Numbered from the stretch's first letter, positions 33,793 to 41,703 are shown. The stretch is DNA of 64,000 bases from Zoogloea sp041914405 (GCF_041914405.1 NZ_JAYSDK010000016.1:1-64000); one strand, 5' to 3'. The notes: generated from the letters alone by a model not told the origin. Numbers and translations are program-made.

Positions 33793-33877
33793 GCCGGGAT
33801 GGCGGAATCGGTAGACGCAGCGGATTCAAAATCCGCCGCCGCAAGGTGTGGGGGTTCGAGTCCCCCTCCCGGCACCA
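33793..33877 (+). tRNA. tRNA-Leu, anticodon CAA
   Basis: The sequence folds as a class II tRNA with a long variable arm, 85 nt including an encoded CCA (33875-33877). The acceptor stem pairs GCCGGGA (33793-33799) with TCCCGGC; the anticodon arm GCGGA-TTCAAAA-TCCGC places CAA at positions 34-36, decoding UUG leucine codons; the T arm is GGGGG-TTCGAGT-CCCCC. It is the only tRNA gene found in the window. Confidence 0.95.
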
Positions 33878-34360
33878 GCAATACTCTAGCAAGCCTGCTC
33901 CAATTAGTCTATTTTCTTCGTATAATCAATAGATTACGCTTTGGTTGGCGATGCTCGTCTCGATGAATCGGCAGTTTCTTTGCCCGATTTCGCGCTGTTG
34001 CACAGATTCTGCTGTGCATAACGCCGCACACTTTGATCGCATGTTTGCTCTTCGGCAGGTTCCGGGTCGGTTGGCTTGGAGCGGCTTTGTGCATCGTTCT
34101 ACGCTCTGCCGGCCTGTCCGGTAAAGGGCTATTCTCTGATGCCGCCGATTGTCGATCCGGCAGGTGCGCCCGCGTTCCCGGTCATGGGGGATGCGCACAA
34201 GGTTGTTGCCACTCTTGCCGTCACTCGCTGCGGTGAATGGATGCAGGGGCTGAGGCACTACCGCCACCGGCAGCTCGGGTAGAATGCCGTTAAAAAGGCA
34301 AGTTATTGAATGATTTGCCTTTCTTGTTCAATCCGTATTTATCTCCCCGGACAGACCTCC
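33878..34360. other. Gene-free stretch between tRNA-Leu and the esterase gene
   Basis: About 480 bp with no convincing gene. Short frames exist on both strands but have no recognisable family, poor composition and no ribosome sites. Two small hairpins are visible: TGCACAG/CTGTGCA (33999-34018) and AAAGGCAA/TTGCCTTT (34294-34322), the second just ahead of the esterase start and possibly in its leader. tRNA 3' flanks are common integration sites, but I see no repeat of the tRNA end here. Confidence 0.5.
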
Positions 34361-35320
34361 ATGGCCCTCGACCCTCAAGCCAAGGCCTTGCTCGACATGG
34401 TTTACCGTGTTGGAGCGCCGCGTTTCCATGAGCTGGATGTGCATCAGGCTCGCCATTCATTTGAAAAGCTCCAATTCGCGCTGAGGCCGGAGGCGCCTGC
34501 CGTTGCTTCGGTGACTGACGTGCCTATTCCTCAGGCTCATGCCCGTGACGGGGTGATCATGGCGCGCCTGTATCGCCCTTTGCATGCCGAGCCGGACGCG
34601 GTGCTGCCGCTGGTTTTCTATTTCCATGGCGGTGGTTGGTGTGTGGGCAACATTCCGAGTTACGACGTTCTGTGCCGCGAATTGGCCAATTACAGTGAAT
34701 GTGCGGTGCTTTCGGTGGATTACCGTCTCGCTCCCGAGCATCCGTTTCCGGCGGCTGTGGAGGACGCTCACCGGGCAGTGGTCTGGTCCCTGGCCAATGC
34801 GGGGCTGCTAGGCGTTGATCCGGCGCGCTTTGCTCTTGCGGGTGACAGCGCGGGTGGCACGCTGAGTGCCGTGACGGCGCTGCAGTTGCGCAATGAGTGC
34901 GGCCCGAGTGCGGCCCATCAAGTGCTGATTTATCCGTGCACCGACATTCTCAGTCAGCGGCCGTCACGTCGCGCGTATTCAAACGGCTATTTCCTGGATA
35001 CGGAGAGCTTGGCCTGGTTCTTTGAAAAGTATCTGCCTTCGGATTCCGACTGGAGCGACTGGCGTGCTTCGCCCTTGCTTGCGCCGCGTTTTGATGGCCT
35101 GCCTCCGGCCACGTTTATTGTTGCTGGCTGCGATCCATTAACCGATGACGTTCGTGCCTACGCTGACGCCCTGCGTGAGGCAGGGAACGTCGTTCGTCTC
35201 TATGAGTTCGAGGGCATGGTCCACGGCTTTGTCACGCTCGGGAAGTTCTTTCCGCAGGCACGCGAGGCGGTCGAGCTGGCGGGCAAGGCGCTGGCTGAAG
35301 CGCTGAAGTCTCCTGCCTAA
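34361..35320 (+). CDS. Alpha/beta hydrolase, HSL-type esterase/lipase
   Basis: The 319-residue protein belongs to the hormone-sensitive-lipase (family IV) esterases. It has the oxyanion motif HGGGW (residues 89-93), the nucleophile elbow GDSAGG with Ser163, and the likely acid and base Asp258 (GCDPLTDD) and His288 (EGMVHGF). YRLAPEHPFPAAVED is also characteristic. The start is the ATG at 34361 (MALDPQAKALLDMVYRVGAP); an upstream ATG at 34310 adds a Cys-rich stretch unlike the family. Natural substrate unknown, probably short-chain esters. It converges on the cyclase-FHA gene with a four-base overlap of the coding ends. Confidence 0.92.
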   Translation: MALDPQAKALLDMVYRVGAPRFHELDVHQARHSFEKLQFALRPEAPAVASVTDVPIPQAHARDGVIMARLYRPLHAEPDAVLPLVFYFHGGGWCVGNIPSYDVLCRELANYSECAVLSVDYRLAPEHPFPAAVEDAHRAVVWSLANAGLLGVDPARFALAGDSAGGTLSAVTALQLRNECGPSAAHQVLIYPCTDILSQRPSRRAYSNGYFLDTESLAWFFEKYLPSDSDWSDWRASPLLAPRFDGLPPATFIVAGCDPLTDDVRAYADALREAGNVVRLYEFEGMVHGFVTLGKFFPQAREAVELAGKALAEALKSPA

Positions 35321-36210
35321 ACGCAGACGAAGCTGATCAGCTGGGGGCTGCTGGCGCAGCTGCGGCCAAGGGAGAAATGGCCGCGGCCGCGCAGCACGAC
35401 TTCTTCCCGGGAAAGCTGGAATTCCCGCTCCCCTTCGATCTGCACGAAGGTTCCATTGCTGCTGCGGTCGATCAGAACGAACTTGTCGCCGCGCAGTTCA
35501 ATTTCGGCATGGCGCCGTGAAGACTGACTGTCGCCGATCACGATATCCGCTGCTGGATCCCGGCCAATCCGCACGCTGGGGTGTGCCGAATTCAGGACGA
35601 GTGAGCTGTTGCCCACGTAAAGGTGGAGTTCTGGTTCCGCGTCGAGCAGAAAGTGGTCGCTCTGCACGATAGTCAGTTCTCCGACTGCCTCGCACATCAG
35701 TTCGCATAGTTCCACCGGACGGCTGACGCCGCGGATGACTCGTGGTGCGAGTGGGTGCAGGACTGAGCGCCATTCCGGACCCAGGCGGCGTGCCGTCTCG
35801 GCCGAGATGATGGCTTTGCCGGGAGAGGCCAGCTCGGCCAGGCGGGCCGCGAAGTTGACAGTGTCGCCAAAGACGTCTGTTCCGCTGACTACGACCGCGC
35901 CGAACTGGAAGCCAATGCGGACGGCCAGTCGCTGCTCGGGCGGCGATGGAAGTTCCTTGACGCTCTGATGGATGGCAAGCGTCGCGTCGGCCGCGCTGTC
36001 AGCATCCCGAAAGACTGCCATCAGGCCGTCTCCCGTGTGCTTAACAACGCGCCCCCCCTTGGTTTCGACCGAGATCCGCATGGAGCGGATGCAGCGATCG
36101 ACCATCTCGAATGCCGATGTATCACCGACGCGCTGATACAGCTGTGTGCTGCCAACAAGGTCGGCAAACATTACAGCGCATTCTTGAGCGGGCGGCGTCG
36201 GGTCCGGCAT
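35317..36210 (-). CDS. Class III nucleotidyl cyclase with C-terminal FHA domain
   Basis: The 297-residue soluble protein starts directly with a cyclase homology domain (residues ~10-175): metal-binding Asp17 in MFADLVGSTQLY and Asp61 in KHTGDGLMAVF, the adenine-selecting pair Lys57 and Asp112 (TDVFGDTVNFAARL), and transition-state residues Asn119 and Arg123. All catalytic positions are filled, so it should be an active adenylate cyclase. Residues ~195-290 form an FHA domain with GRD (216-218), SRRH (231-234) and N252-G253, a phosphothreonine-binding fold. No membrane or HAMP region is present. The fusion suggests cAMP synthesis tuned by binding to a phosphorylated partner; no kinase is nearby. 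Confidence 0.92.
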   Translation of the reverse strand: MPDPTPPAQECAVMFADLVGSTQLYQRVGDTSAFEMVDRCIRSMRISVETKGGRVVKHTGDGLMAVFRDADSAADATLAIHQSVKELPSPPEQRLAVRIGFQFGAVVVSGTDVFGDTVNFAARLAELASPGKAIISAETARRLGPEWRSVLHPLAPRVIRGVSRPVELCELMCEAVGELTIVQSDHFLLDAEPELHLYVGNSSLVLNSAHPSVRIGRDPAADIVIGDSQSSRRHAEIELRGDKFVLIDRSSNGTFVQIEGEREFQLSREEVVLRGRGHFSLGRSCASSPQLISFVCV

Positions 36211-36466
36211 CTGGGCTTGGCAGGCTTAGGAGGCGTGATTCTAGCGGAGTCCGTGAAATTTTCCGCATAGGCAAGGTAACAAATTTGCCGCACTGCGGGG
36301 AGTCTTCCGGCCGGGAAAAACGCAGGTGCTATGGTTTGAGGGGACTTCCGTACATTTTCCTTGATCTAAGTAGAGGCATTGAGGCTGCGCAGTGGGATAA
36401 TGATACGTTTAGCCGCGAATGGAACCGTCTCCTCGTGGCGCGTCATGTCTGTCTGGAAGGGGTTTC

Positions 36467-37729
36467 ATGAAACGAGTTGATGATTTCCGTCTGCGCTTTG
36501 GCAAGCAGGAGCTGGTGCCTATCGTGATCGGCGGGATGGGGGTGGATATCTCCACCGCGGATCTGGCGCTGGAGGCTGCACGCCTGGGCGGGATCGGTCA
36601 CATCTCGGATGCTATGGTCAAGACGGTCGCTGACCGTCGCTTCAATACCAAGTATGTGAAGGACAAGCTGCAGCAGTACAAGTACAACGTGGCCAACCCC
36701 GACAAGTCGGTGGTGCAGTTTGATCTTGGGCAGCTGGCAGAGGCGACGATGCTGCACGTCGGCAAGACGATGGAAGCCAAGCGTGGGCCGGGGCTGATCT
36801 TTGTCAACTGCATGGAAAAGTTGACGATGAACGCGCCGAAGGAGACCTTGCGTGTGCGTCTGACTGCCGCTCTGGATGCGGGGGTGGATGGCATTACTCT
36901 TGCCGCTGGGCTCCACCTCGGTTCCTTTGGCCTAATAGAGGACCATCCCCGCTTCCGGGATGCCAAGCTGGGCATCATCGTGTCGTCCTTGCGCGCGCTG
37001 CAGTTGTTCCTGCGCAAGAGTGCCCGTACGAACCGTTTGCCGGACTACGTGGTGGTGGAGGGACCGTTGGCCGGTGGGCACTTGGGTTTTGGCATGGATT
37101 GGGCCAAGTATGACCTCGCGGTCATTGTGGCCGAAATCCGTGCTTGGCTTATCGCCGAAAAGCTGGATATTCCGCTGATTCCCGCTGGCGGCATTTTCAC
37201 TGGCAGCGATGCGGCTGCGTTCCTCGAGAATGGCGCAGGTGCGGTGCAGGTGGCGACCCGGTTCACGGTGACGAAGGAGTGCGGTTTGCCGGAGGATGTC
37301 CAGCAGCACTACTTCAAGGCTAGTGAAGAAGAGATCATCGTCAACCAGATTTCCCCTACCGGTTATCCGATGCGGATGCTGACGGGAAGCCCCGCCATTG
37401 GCTCCGGTATTCGTCCGAACTGCGAGGCGTACGGCTATTTGCTGGACAGCAACGGGAATTGCTCCTATATCGACGCCTATAACAAGCAGGTGGCGCTGCA
37501 CCCCGGGGTCAAGAAGATTTCGGTAATCGACAAGACCTGCTTGTGCACCCATATGCGGAATTTTGACGTCTGGACCTGCGGCCATTACACCTACCGCCTC
37601 AAGGATACGTCGCGCAAGTCTGCCGATGGTAATTACCAGATCCTTTCTGCCGAACACGTATTTCACGATTATCAGTACAGCACTGATAATGCAATTGCTC
37701 TGCCGGAGGCGGGCAGTACCAGTGAATAG
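36467..37729 (+). CDS. Nitronate monooxygenase-like flavoprotein with Cys-rich C-terminal extension
   Basis: The protein is an FMN-dependent TIM-barrel enzyme of the nitronate monooxygenase/FabK group. The ATG at 36467 follows a clear GGAAGGGG ribosome site. FMN-binding features are IVIGGMGVDISTADLALEAARLGGIGHIS at the start, VEGPLAGGHLGFG (residues ~197-209), IPLIPAGGIFTGSDAAAFLENGAGAVQVATRF and a SPTGYPMRM loop. At 420 residues it is ~70-100 longer than usual; the tail holds cysteines at 319, 332, 358, 360 and 371, with nearby His, looking like a metal or cluster site. Nitronate as true substrate is uncertain. It stands alone between the cyclase and a terminator. Confidence 0.85.
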   Translation: MKRVDDFRLRFGKQELVPIVIGGMGVDISTADLALEAARLGGIGHISDAMVKTVADRRFNTKYVKDKLQQYKYNVANPDKSVVQFDLGQLAEATMLHVGKTMEAKRGPGLIFVNCMEKLTMNAPKETLRVRLTAALDAGVDGITLAAGLHLGSFGLIEDHPRFRDAKLGIIVSSLRALQLFLRKSARTNRLPDYVVVEGPLAGGHLGFGMDWAKYDLAVIVAEIRAWLIAEKLDIPLIPAGGIFTGSDAAAFLENGAGAVQVATRFTVTKECGLPEDVQQHYFKASEEEIIVNQISPTGYPMRMLTGSPAIGSGIRPNCEAYGYLLDSNGNCSYIDAYNKQVALHPGVKKISVIDKTCLCTHMRNFDVWTCGHYTYRLKDTSRKSADGNYQILSAEHVFHDYQYSTDNAIALPEAGSTSE

Positions 37730-37766
37730 AGACGGTAATGGCCGGACCGGCTGTCCGACATAATAG

Positions 37767-37797
37767 AAAAATGGGGCGAGTCAATCGCCCCATTTTT
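37767..37797. terminator. Bidirectional intrinsic terminator
   Basis: A 13-bp stem, AAAAATGGGGCGA with TCGCCCCATTTTT around a GTCAA loop, ends the plus-strand nitronate monooxygenase-like gene and the minus-strand CitE-like gene. Its last bases overlap the final codon/stop of the latter. Confidence 0.9.
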
Positions 37798-38792
37798 CAT
37801 TGCAGGAAGAAACGCTTCGTTGCATCGTCCGGAATGCTCATGCCGGTGGCGCGGGCGCGTTTCAGCAATTCCCAGTAATAGCGATAGGATGCACGATCGT
37901 GCAGTTTGCCGGCGTGCTGGATCGGTCCCCACTGCTTGTCCTGGGCTGCCGCGAGAATCTGGCCGGCTTCCTCGACCTCGGAGAAGTTTGGCCGCATGGC
38001 TTCGAGAATGGGTGCGATCTGGTTGGGGTGGATGCTCCACATCCGGAGGTAGCCAAATTCCTGACGAGCCCGTTCGGCGTCACGGCGGATATAGTCGATA
38101 TCCTTCAGTTCGGTAGTGACGTTGTGGGACGGAACGACCCCATTGGCGAGCGCGGCCGCAGCAATGTCGCATTTGGCGCGCGCAATGAGCGGGTGGTCGA
38201 ATTGACCGGGGCTGCGCATCGCGGAGCCGGGAATGGCGCCGTGATGGCCGCTGACAAAGTCCATTAGCCCGAAATCGAGAGATTCCACGCGGTCCAGAGC
38301 AGCGATCTCCCAAGCCTCGCGCAGGGCGCCATGGGTCTCGATCAAGACGTGAACCGGGATGGCCCGGTCGACGCCGTGGCGCAATTCCGCGCTGCGGATG
38401 GCCTCGATCTGCCGGGCTACGTCGGCCGAACTGCGTGGCTTCGGGATGGTGAGGAATGCCAGGCGTTGGCCAGCCTTGCCAACCAGAATGTCTACATCTG
38501 CTTCCCAGTGCTCATGGGTGATGTCGTGAATGCGAGCGCCGACACGTCCGAAGTGGTTTTCGTTAGACATCACGATGTCCGCAGCCATCGTGGCATGTTC
38601 GGCCTCGGCTCCGGCCCGGGCGCCATCTTCGCAGTCGCAGGTGATGTCGAAAACCGGGCCGAGTTCTTGCTGCACGCCCAAAGCCTTGAGCATCAGTTTT
38701 TCACTGCCGGCGTAATGATCGACAGCAGGCAAGATCGGGAAGGGCTTTTCGCCCTGGAAAAGAACGAGGTCGGGGTGGGGCAGGGCGGACAT
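37797..38792 (-). CDS. HpcH/HpaI-family CitE-like lyase (malyl-CoA/citramalyl-CoA type)
   Basis: The protein belongs to the CitE-like branch of the HpcH/HpaI aldolases, Mg-dependent TIM barrels that cleave or form malyl-, citramalyl- or citryl-CoA. Features are CDCEDGA with the metal Asp/Glu, LTIPKPRSSADV, VLIETHGALREAWEIAAL and LDFGLMDFVSGHHGAIP. I place the start at 38792 (MSALPHPDLVLFQGEKPFPILP, 331 residues); an ATG at 38846 (349 residues) lies directly on the U-tract of the mdh terminator and adds residues that do not look like the family. Neither start has a clear ribosome site. Linkage to mdh suggests C4-dicarboxylate/acyl-CoA metabolism. Confidence 0.85.
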   Translation of the reverse strand: MSALPHPDLVLFQGEKPFPILPAVDHYAGSEKLMLKALGVQQELGPVFDITCDCEDGARAGAEAEHATMAADIVMSNENHFGRVGARIHDITHEHWEADVDILVGKAGQRLAFLTIPKPRSSADVARQIEAIRSAELRHGVDRAIPVHVLIETHGALREAWEIAALDRVESLDFGLMDFVSGHHGAIPGSAMRSPGQFDHPLIARAKCDIAAAALANGVVPSHNVTTELKDIDYIRRDAERARQEFGYLRMWSIHPNQIAPILEAMRPNFSEVEEAGQILAAAQDKQWGPIQHAGKLHDRASYRYYWELLKRARATGMSIPDDATKRFFLQ

Positions 38793-38847
38793 GACGGATA
38801 TGTTGTTGGGAATGGGGTGGTCGAAGGGTAACAAAAAATGCGCCATG

Positions 38848-38883
38848 AAAAAACGCGGGGACGTTTCCGTCCCCGCGTTTTTT
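38848..38883 (-). terminator. Intrinsic terminator of mdh
   Basis: A perfect 16-bp stem (AAAAAACGCGGGGACG with its complement, loop of four) with six U residues at its 3' side when read on the minus strand, 24 bp after the mdh stop. The CitE-like gene follows at once, so it needs readthrough or its own promoter. Confidence 0.9.
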
Positions 38884-38906
38884 GGTGCTGGATTGCCTGG
38901 CTTGGA

Positions 38907-39899
38907 TTAGCCCAGCAGATCCTTCACGCCATCACGCTCTTCAAGCAGTTCGTTGAGCGTGTTGTTCATGCGGTCGCGGGAGAACTCGTCGATTTCCAGG
39001 CCCTGGACGATCTTGTACTCGCCGTTCTCGGTGGTGACCGGGAAGCCGTAGATGATGCCTTCGGGGATGCCGTAGGAGCCATCGGACGGAATGCCCATGG
39101 TGACCCATTCGCCGTTGGAGCCAAGCCACCAGTCGCGAATGTGATCGATTGCCGCGTTGGCGGCGGAAGCTGCGGAGGACAGACCGCGGGCTTCGATGAT
39201 CGCGGCGCCGCGCTTGCCGACGGTCGGCAGGAACACATCGCGGTTCCATGCTTCGTCGTTGATCAGGTTCTTGACGTTGTCGCCGTTGGAGGTCACGGCG
39301 CGGTAGTCGGCGTACATCGTGGGGGAGTGGTTGCCCCAGACGACAAGGTTCTTCAGGCTGGAGACTTCACGGCCAGACTTGGACGCCAGCTGGGACAGTG
39401 CGCGGTTGTGGTCCAGGCGCAGCATGCCGGTGAAGTTCTTGGCCTGCACGCGGCCGTACTTGACGGCGATTTCCTTGGCAATGTAGGCGTTGGTGTTGCA
39501 CGGGTTGCCGACGACGAGGACCTTGACGTTCGGATCAGCGTACTGGCCGATGGCGGCGCCCTGTACGGTGAAGATCTTGGCGTTTTCGGTCAGCAGGTCC
39601 TTACGCTCCATGCCGGGGCCACGGGGGCGGGCGCCGACCAGCAGGGCAACCTGGGCATCCTTGAAGGCGACGTTCGGGTCGTCGGTGGCGATCACACCAG
39701 CCAGCAGCGGGAATGCACAGTCTTCGAGCTCCATGATGACGCCCTTGACGGCCTTCTGGGCTTGCGGGAGGTCGAGCAGCTGGAGGATGACAGGCTGGTC
39801 CTTGCCCAGCATTTCGCCACTGGCGATGCGGAACAGGAGGCTGTAGCCGATCTGGCCGGCGGCGCCGGTGACTGCGACACGAACGGGGGCTTTTGCCAT
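38907..39899 (-). CDS. mdh: Malate dehydrogenase
   Basis: Mdh interconverts malate and oxaloacetate with NAD in the TCA cycle. The 330-residue protein is the long (cytosolic-like) type frequent in betaproteobacteria: VRVAVTGAAGQIGYSLLFRIASGEMLGKDQPVILQLLD gives the NAD-binding glycine motif, LVGARPRGPGMERKDLL the substrate arginines, VVGNPCNTNAYIA the cofactor Asn, and VVWGNHSPTMYADY the catalytic His. It diverges from the GntR regulator and the sdh-gltA-suc block; a palindrome in the shared upstream region is a candidate operator. Confidence 0.97.
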   Translation of the reverse strand: MAKAPVRVAVTGAAGQIGYSLLFRIASGEMLGKDQPVILQLLDLPQAQKAVKGVIMELEDCAFPLLAGVIATDDPNVAFKDAQVALLVGARPRGPGMERKDLLTENAKIFTVQGAAIGQYADPNVKVLVVGNPCNTNAYIAKEIAVKYGRVQAKNFTGMLRLDHNRALSQLASKSGREVSSLKNLVVWGNHSPTMYADYRAVTSNGDNVKNLINDEAWNRDVFLPTVGKRGAAIIEARGLSSAASAANAAIDHIRDWWLGSNGEWVTMGIPSDGSYGIPEGIIYGFPVTTENGEYKIVQGLEIDEFSRDRMNNTLNELLEERDGVKDLLG

Positions 39900-40062
39900 T
39901 TATGAAACTCCCTCTAGTAAGAAGTGAATCGACACCATGCTGCAGACTCGCGCGGCCTCCCACAGGTCGTCGCGATGCGCAATCGAAGTTGCGATCAATG
40001 GGTGATCAGTCAACACATGAATCGTAGGTGCATTTGCAGAGACTGTCAATTCATGTCTTATG

Positions 40063-40074
40063 TCTTATATAAGA
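40063..40074. promoter_or_regulatory. Candidate GntR operator between mdh and the regulator gene
   Basis: TCTTATATAAGA is a perfect 12-nt palindrome, preceded by a second copy of the half-site (TGTCTTAT at 40054-40061 and 40061-40068). It lies between the divergent mdh and gntR starts, 50 bp from the regulator ATG. An AT-rich palindrome beside a GntR gene is typical of autoregulated operators. Confidence 0.5.
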
Positions 40075-40123
40075 TAGAAGATGTGCCGTGGACTGTCTTC
40101 TAAAAGTGTGCTTCAATAACCCA

Positions 40124-40852
40124 ATGCGACCCGAATCGCCCACCTTCAGCCCCCTGTATCGTCAGATAAAAAATCTGATGATTAATGCACTGCAGTCCGC
40201 CGAATGGCGGCCGGGGCAGGCTATTCCCAGCGAGCAGGAACTTGCACTGCGATTTAACGTAAGTCAAGGGACTGTACGCAAAGCCATCGACGAGTTGGCT
40301 GCTGAGAATCTGCTTGTCCGTAAGCAGGGCAAGGGCACTTATGTTGCCTCCCATAATGATCCGCGGGCCATGTTCCGGTTCTTGCGGCTCGTCCCTATGG
40401 ATGGCGACTTGTCACATCCGCAAAGCATTCCCCTTGATTGCTGGAAGGCCAAGGCTGGTAATGAAGCGGCGCGGATGCTCGGTATCGAGCTCGGCGCGCC
40501 GGTAACCATCCTGCGGCGTCTGTTGCGTTTTTCAGGCAAGCCGGTGGTGGTGGATGAAATCTATTTGCCAGGCGAAATCTTTCATGGGCTCACCATGGAG
40601 GTGCTTCAGTCTACGCACGGCTCGCTCTATGGTCTGTTCGAAGCGCGTTTCGGTGTCCGTATGATTCGGGCGGAAGAGCGTATTCGTGCGGTGGCCGCAG
40701 ATCGTATGACCAGTGAAACCCTAGGGGTTGTCGAGGGTGTGCCGTTGTTGTCGGTCGAGCGGGTGACCTATACCTATGGCGACCGTCCGGTCGAGTGGCG
40801 GCGCGGGTTGTATTCGACGGCAGAACACTATTATCTGAATGAACTCAGCTAG
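40124..40852 (+). CDS. GntR family regulator, HutC/UTRA type
   Basis: The 242-residue protein has an N-terminal winged helix (SPLYRQIKNLM, WRPGQAIPSEQELALRFNVSQGTVRKAIDELAAENLLVRKQGKGTYV) and a C-terminal UTRA effector domain (LGAPVTILRRLLRFSGKPVVVDEIYLPGEIF, GVVEGVPLLSVERVTYTYGDRPVEWRRGLY). The ATG at 40124 begins MRPESPTFSPLY; an ATG 36 bp upstream is less likely. It sits between mdh and sdhCDAB in the same orientation as sdh, so it probably controls TCA-cycle genes. The ligand may be a TCA intermediate; this is inference from location. Confidence 0.92.
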   Translation: MRPESPTFSPLYRQIKNLMINALQSAEWRPGQAIPSEQELALRFNVSQGTVRKAIDELAAENLLVRKQGKGTYVASHNDPRAMFRFLRLVPMDGDLSHPQSIPLDCWKAKAGNEAARMLGIELGAPVTILRRLLRFSGKPVVVDEIYLPGEIFHGLTMEVLQSTHGSLYGLFEARFGVRMIRAEERIRAVAADRMTSETLGVVEGVPLLSVERVTYTYGDRPVEWRRGLYSTAEHYYLNELS

Positions 40853-40904
40853 GTTAAGCAGGGTGAATTGATGGGTGGGCCCGGCCTGTCAATGCAGGGT
40901 AAGG

Positions 40905-40919
40905 GTATATACTTATAAT
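40905..40919 (+). promoter_or_regulatory. Likely promoter region of the sdh operon
   Basis: A consensus TATAAT (40914-40919) lies 54 bp before the sdhC ATG, with no good -35. It overlaps a GTATATAC palindrome (40905-40912) sharing the TATATA centre of the palindrome upstream of the gntR gene, a possible weak operator for the same regulator. Confidence 0.45.
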
Positions 40920-40972
40920 TTTGTGTGGGAAAAGTGCGATTTGTTGATCGCAATTGCTAGAGGGAAAAATCT

Positions 40973-41362
40973 ATGACAGAGGTGACTTTGAAAAAACAGC
41001 GCCCGAAGCATCTGGCGCTGAACGAGATTAGGCTGCCCTTGCCTGGCAAGGTCTCGATCCTGCACCGGGTTAGCGGTGCTGGTCTCTTCCTGATGCTGCC
41101 GGTTCTGCTGTCGCTTTTCGGTAGCAGTGTCGGTTCGCCCGAGTCCTTCGCTTCCTTCAAGGAAGTCGTGGATAACGTGTTCGTCAAACTCATCCTGTCG
41201 GGTTTGGTGTGGGCTTACCTGCATCATTTTTGTGCAGGCATTCGTTTCCTTCTGCTGGATGTGCATGTTGGTGTGGATAAGCAGTCCGCCGTGTCCAGCG
41301 CCCGTCTCGTGCTGATCGTCAGCCTCATCCTCACTGTCATTCTGGTGTCCAAGCTATGGTAA
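40973..41362 (+). CDS. sdhC: Succinate dehydrogenase cytochrome b556 subunit
   Basis: SdhC anchors succinate dehydrogenase in the membrane and shares in heme b and ubiquinone binding. The 129-residue protein has the family opening RPKHLALNEIRLPLPGKVSILHRVSGAGLFLMLPVL, with the conserved SxxHRxSG motif, and three helices; the heme His is probably in the YLHHFCAGIRFLLLDVHVG segment. It overlaps sdhD by seven bases and starts the sdhCDABE-gltA unit. Confidence 0.95.
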   Translation: MTEVTLKKQRPKHLALNEIRLPLPGKVSILHRVSGAGLFLMLPVLLSLFGSSVGSPESFASFKEVVDNVFVKLILSGLVWAYLHHFCAGIRFLLLDVHVGVDKQSAVSSARLVLIVSLILTVILVSKLW

Positions 41363-41703
41363 AGCCCATCATCGTCGGCGCCCATTACGGTTTCCGTGAT
41401 TGGCTCGCCCAGCGCATCACCGCCGTGGTGATGGCGATCTACACCGTCGTTCTCGCTGTTGCCGTGTTGACTTCCTTCGATGGCTCCTATGAGAGCTGGC
41501 GCGGCGTGTTCAGCGGCGGCTTCATGAGGTTCGCGACCTTTCTATTCTTCATGTCCCTGTTCTTCCATGCCTGGATTGGCGTGCGGGACATCTTCATGGA
41601 CTACATCAAGCCGACCGGCATTCGTCTGACCCTGCATTCGGTCGTTGCTCTTCTGCTCATCGGTTACGCCGGTTGGGCTGCTCAGATTCTCTGGAGGCTG
41701 TAA
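41356..41703 (+). CDS. sdhD: Succinate dehydrogenase membrane anchor subunit
   Basis: The 115-residue, three-helix anchor begins MVKPIIVGAHYGFRDWLAQRITAVVMAIYTVVLAV and includes FHAWIGVRDIFMDYIKPTGIRLTLH, where the heme/quinone-side residues (His, Asp) lie. Overlap with sdhC and direct contact with the sdhA GTG (41704) show a tightly coupled operon. Confidence 0.94.
   Translation: MVKPIIVGAHYGFRDWLAQRITAVVMAIYTVVLAVAVLTSFDGSYESWRGVFSGGFMRFATFLFFMSLFFHAWIGVRDIFMDYIKPTGIRLTLHSVVALLLIGYAGWAAQILWRL

Noticed and set aside
33926..34267. A possible 113-residue minus-strand protein in the tRNA-esterase spacer
   Set aside because: No recognisable family, Arg/Cys-rich random-looking composition and no ribosome site. 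A resemblance to transposase debris could not be supported.
33793..34360. Integrated element at the tRNA-Leu 3' end
   Set aside because: No integrase gene and no second copy of the tRNA 3' sequence were found downstream within the window.
36361..36374. FNR/ANR box upstream of the nitronate monooxygenase-like gene
   Set aside because: TTGATCTAAGTAGA has one good half-site but the second half is degenerate, and the distance to a promoter is unclear.
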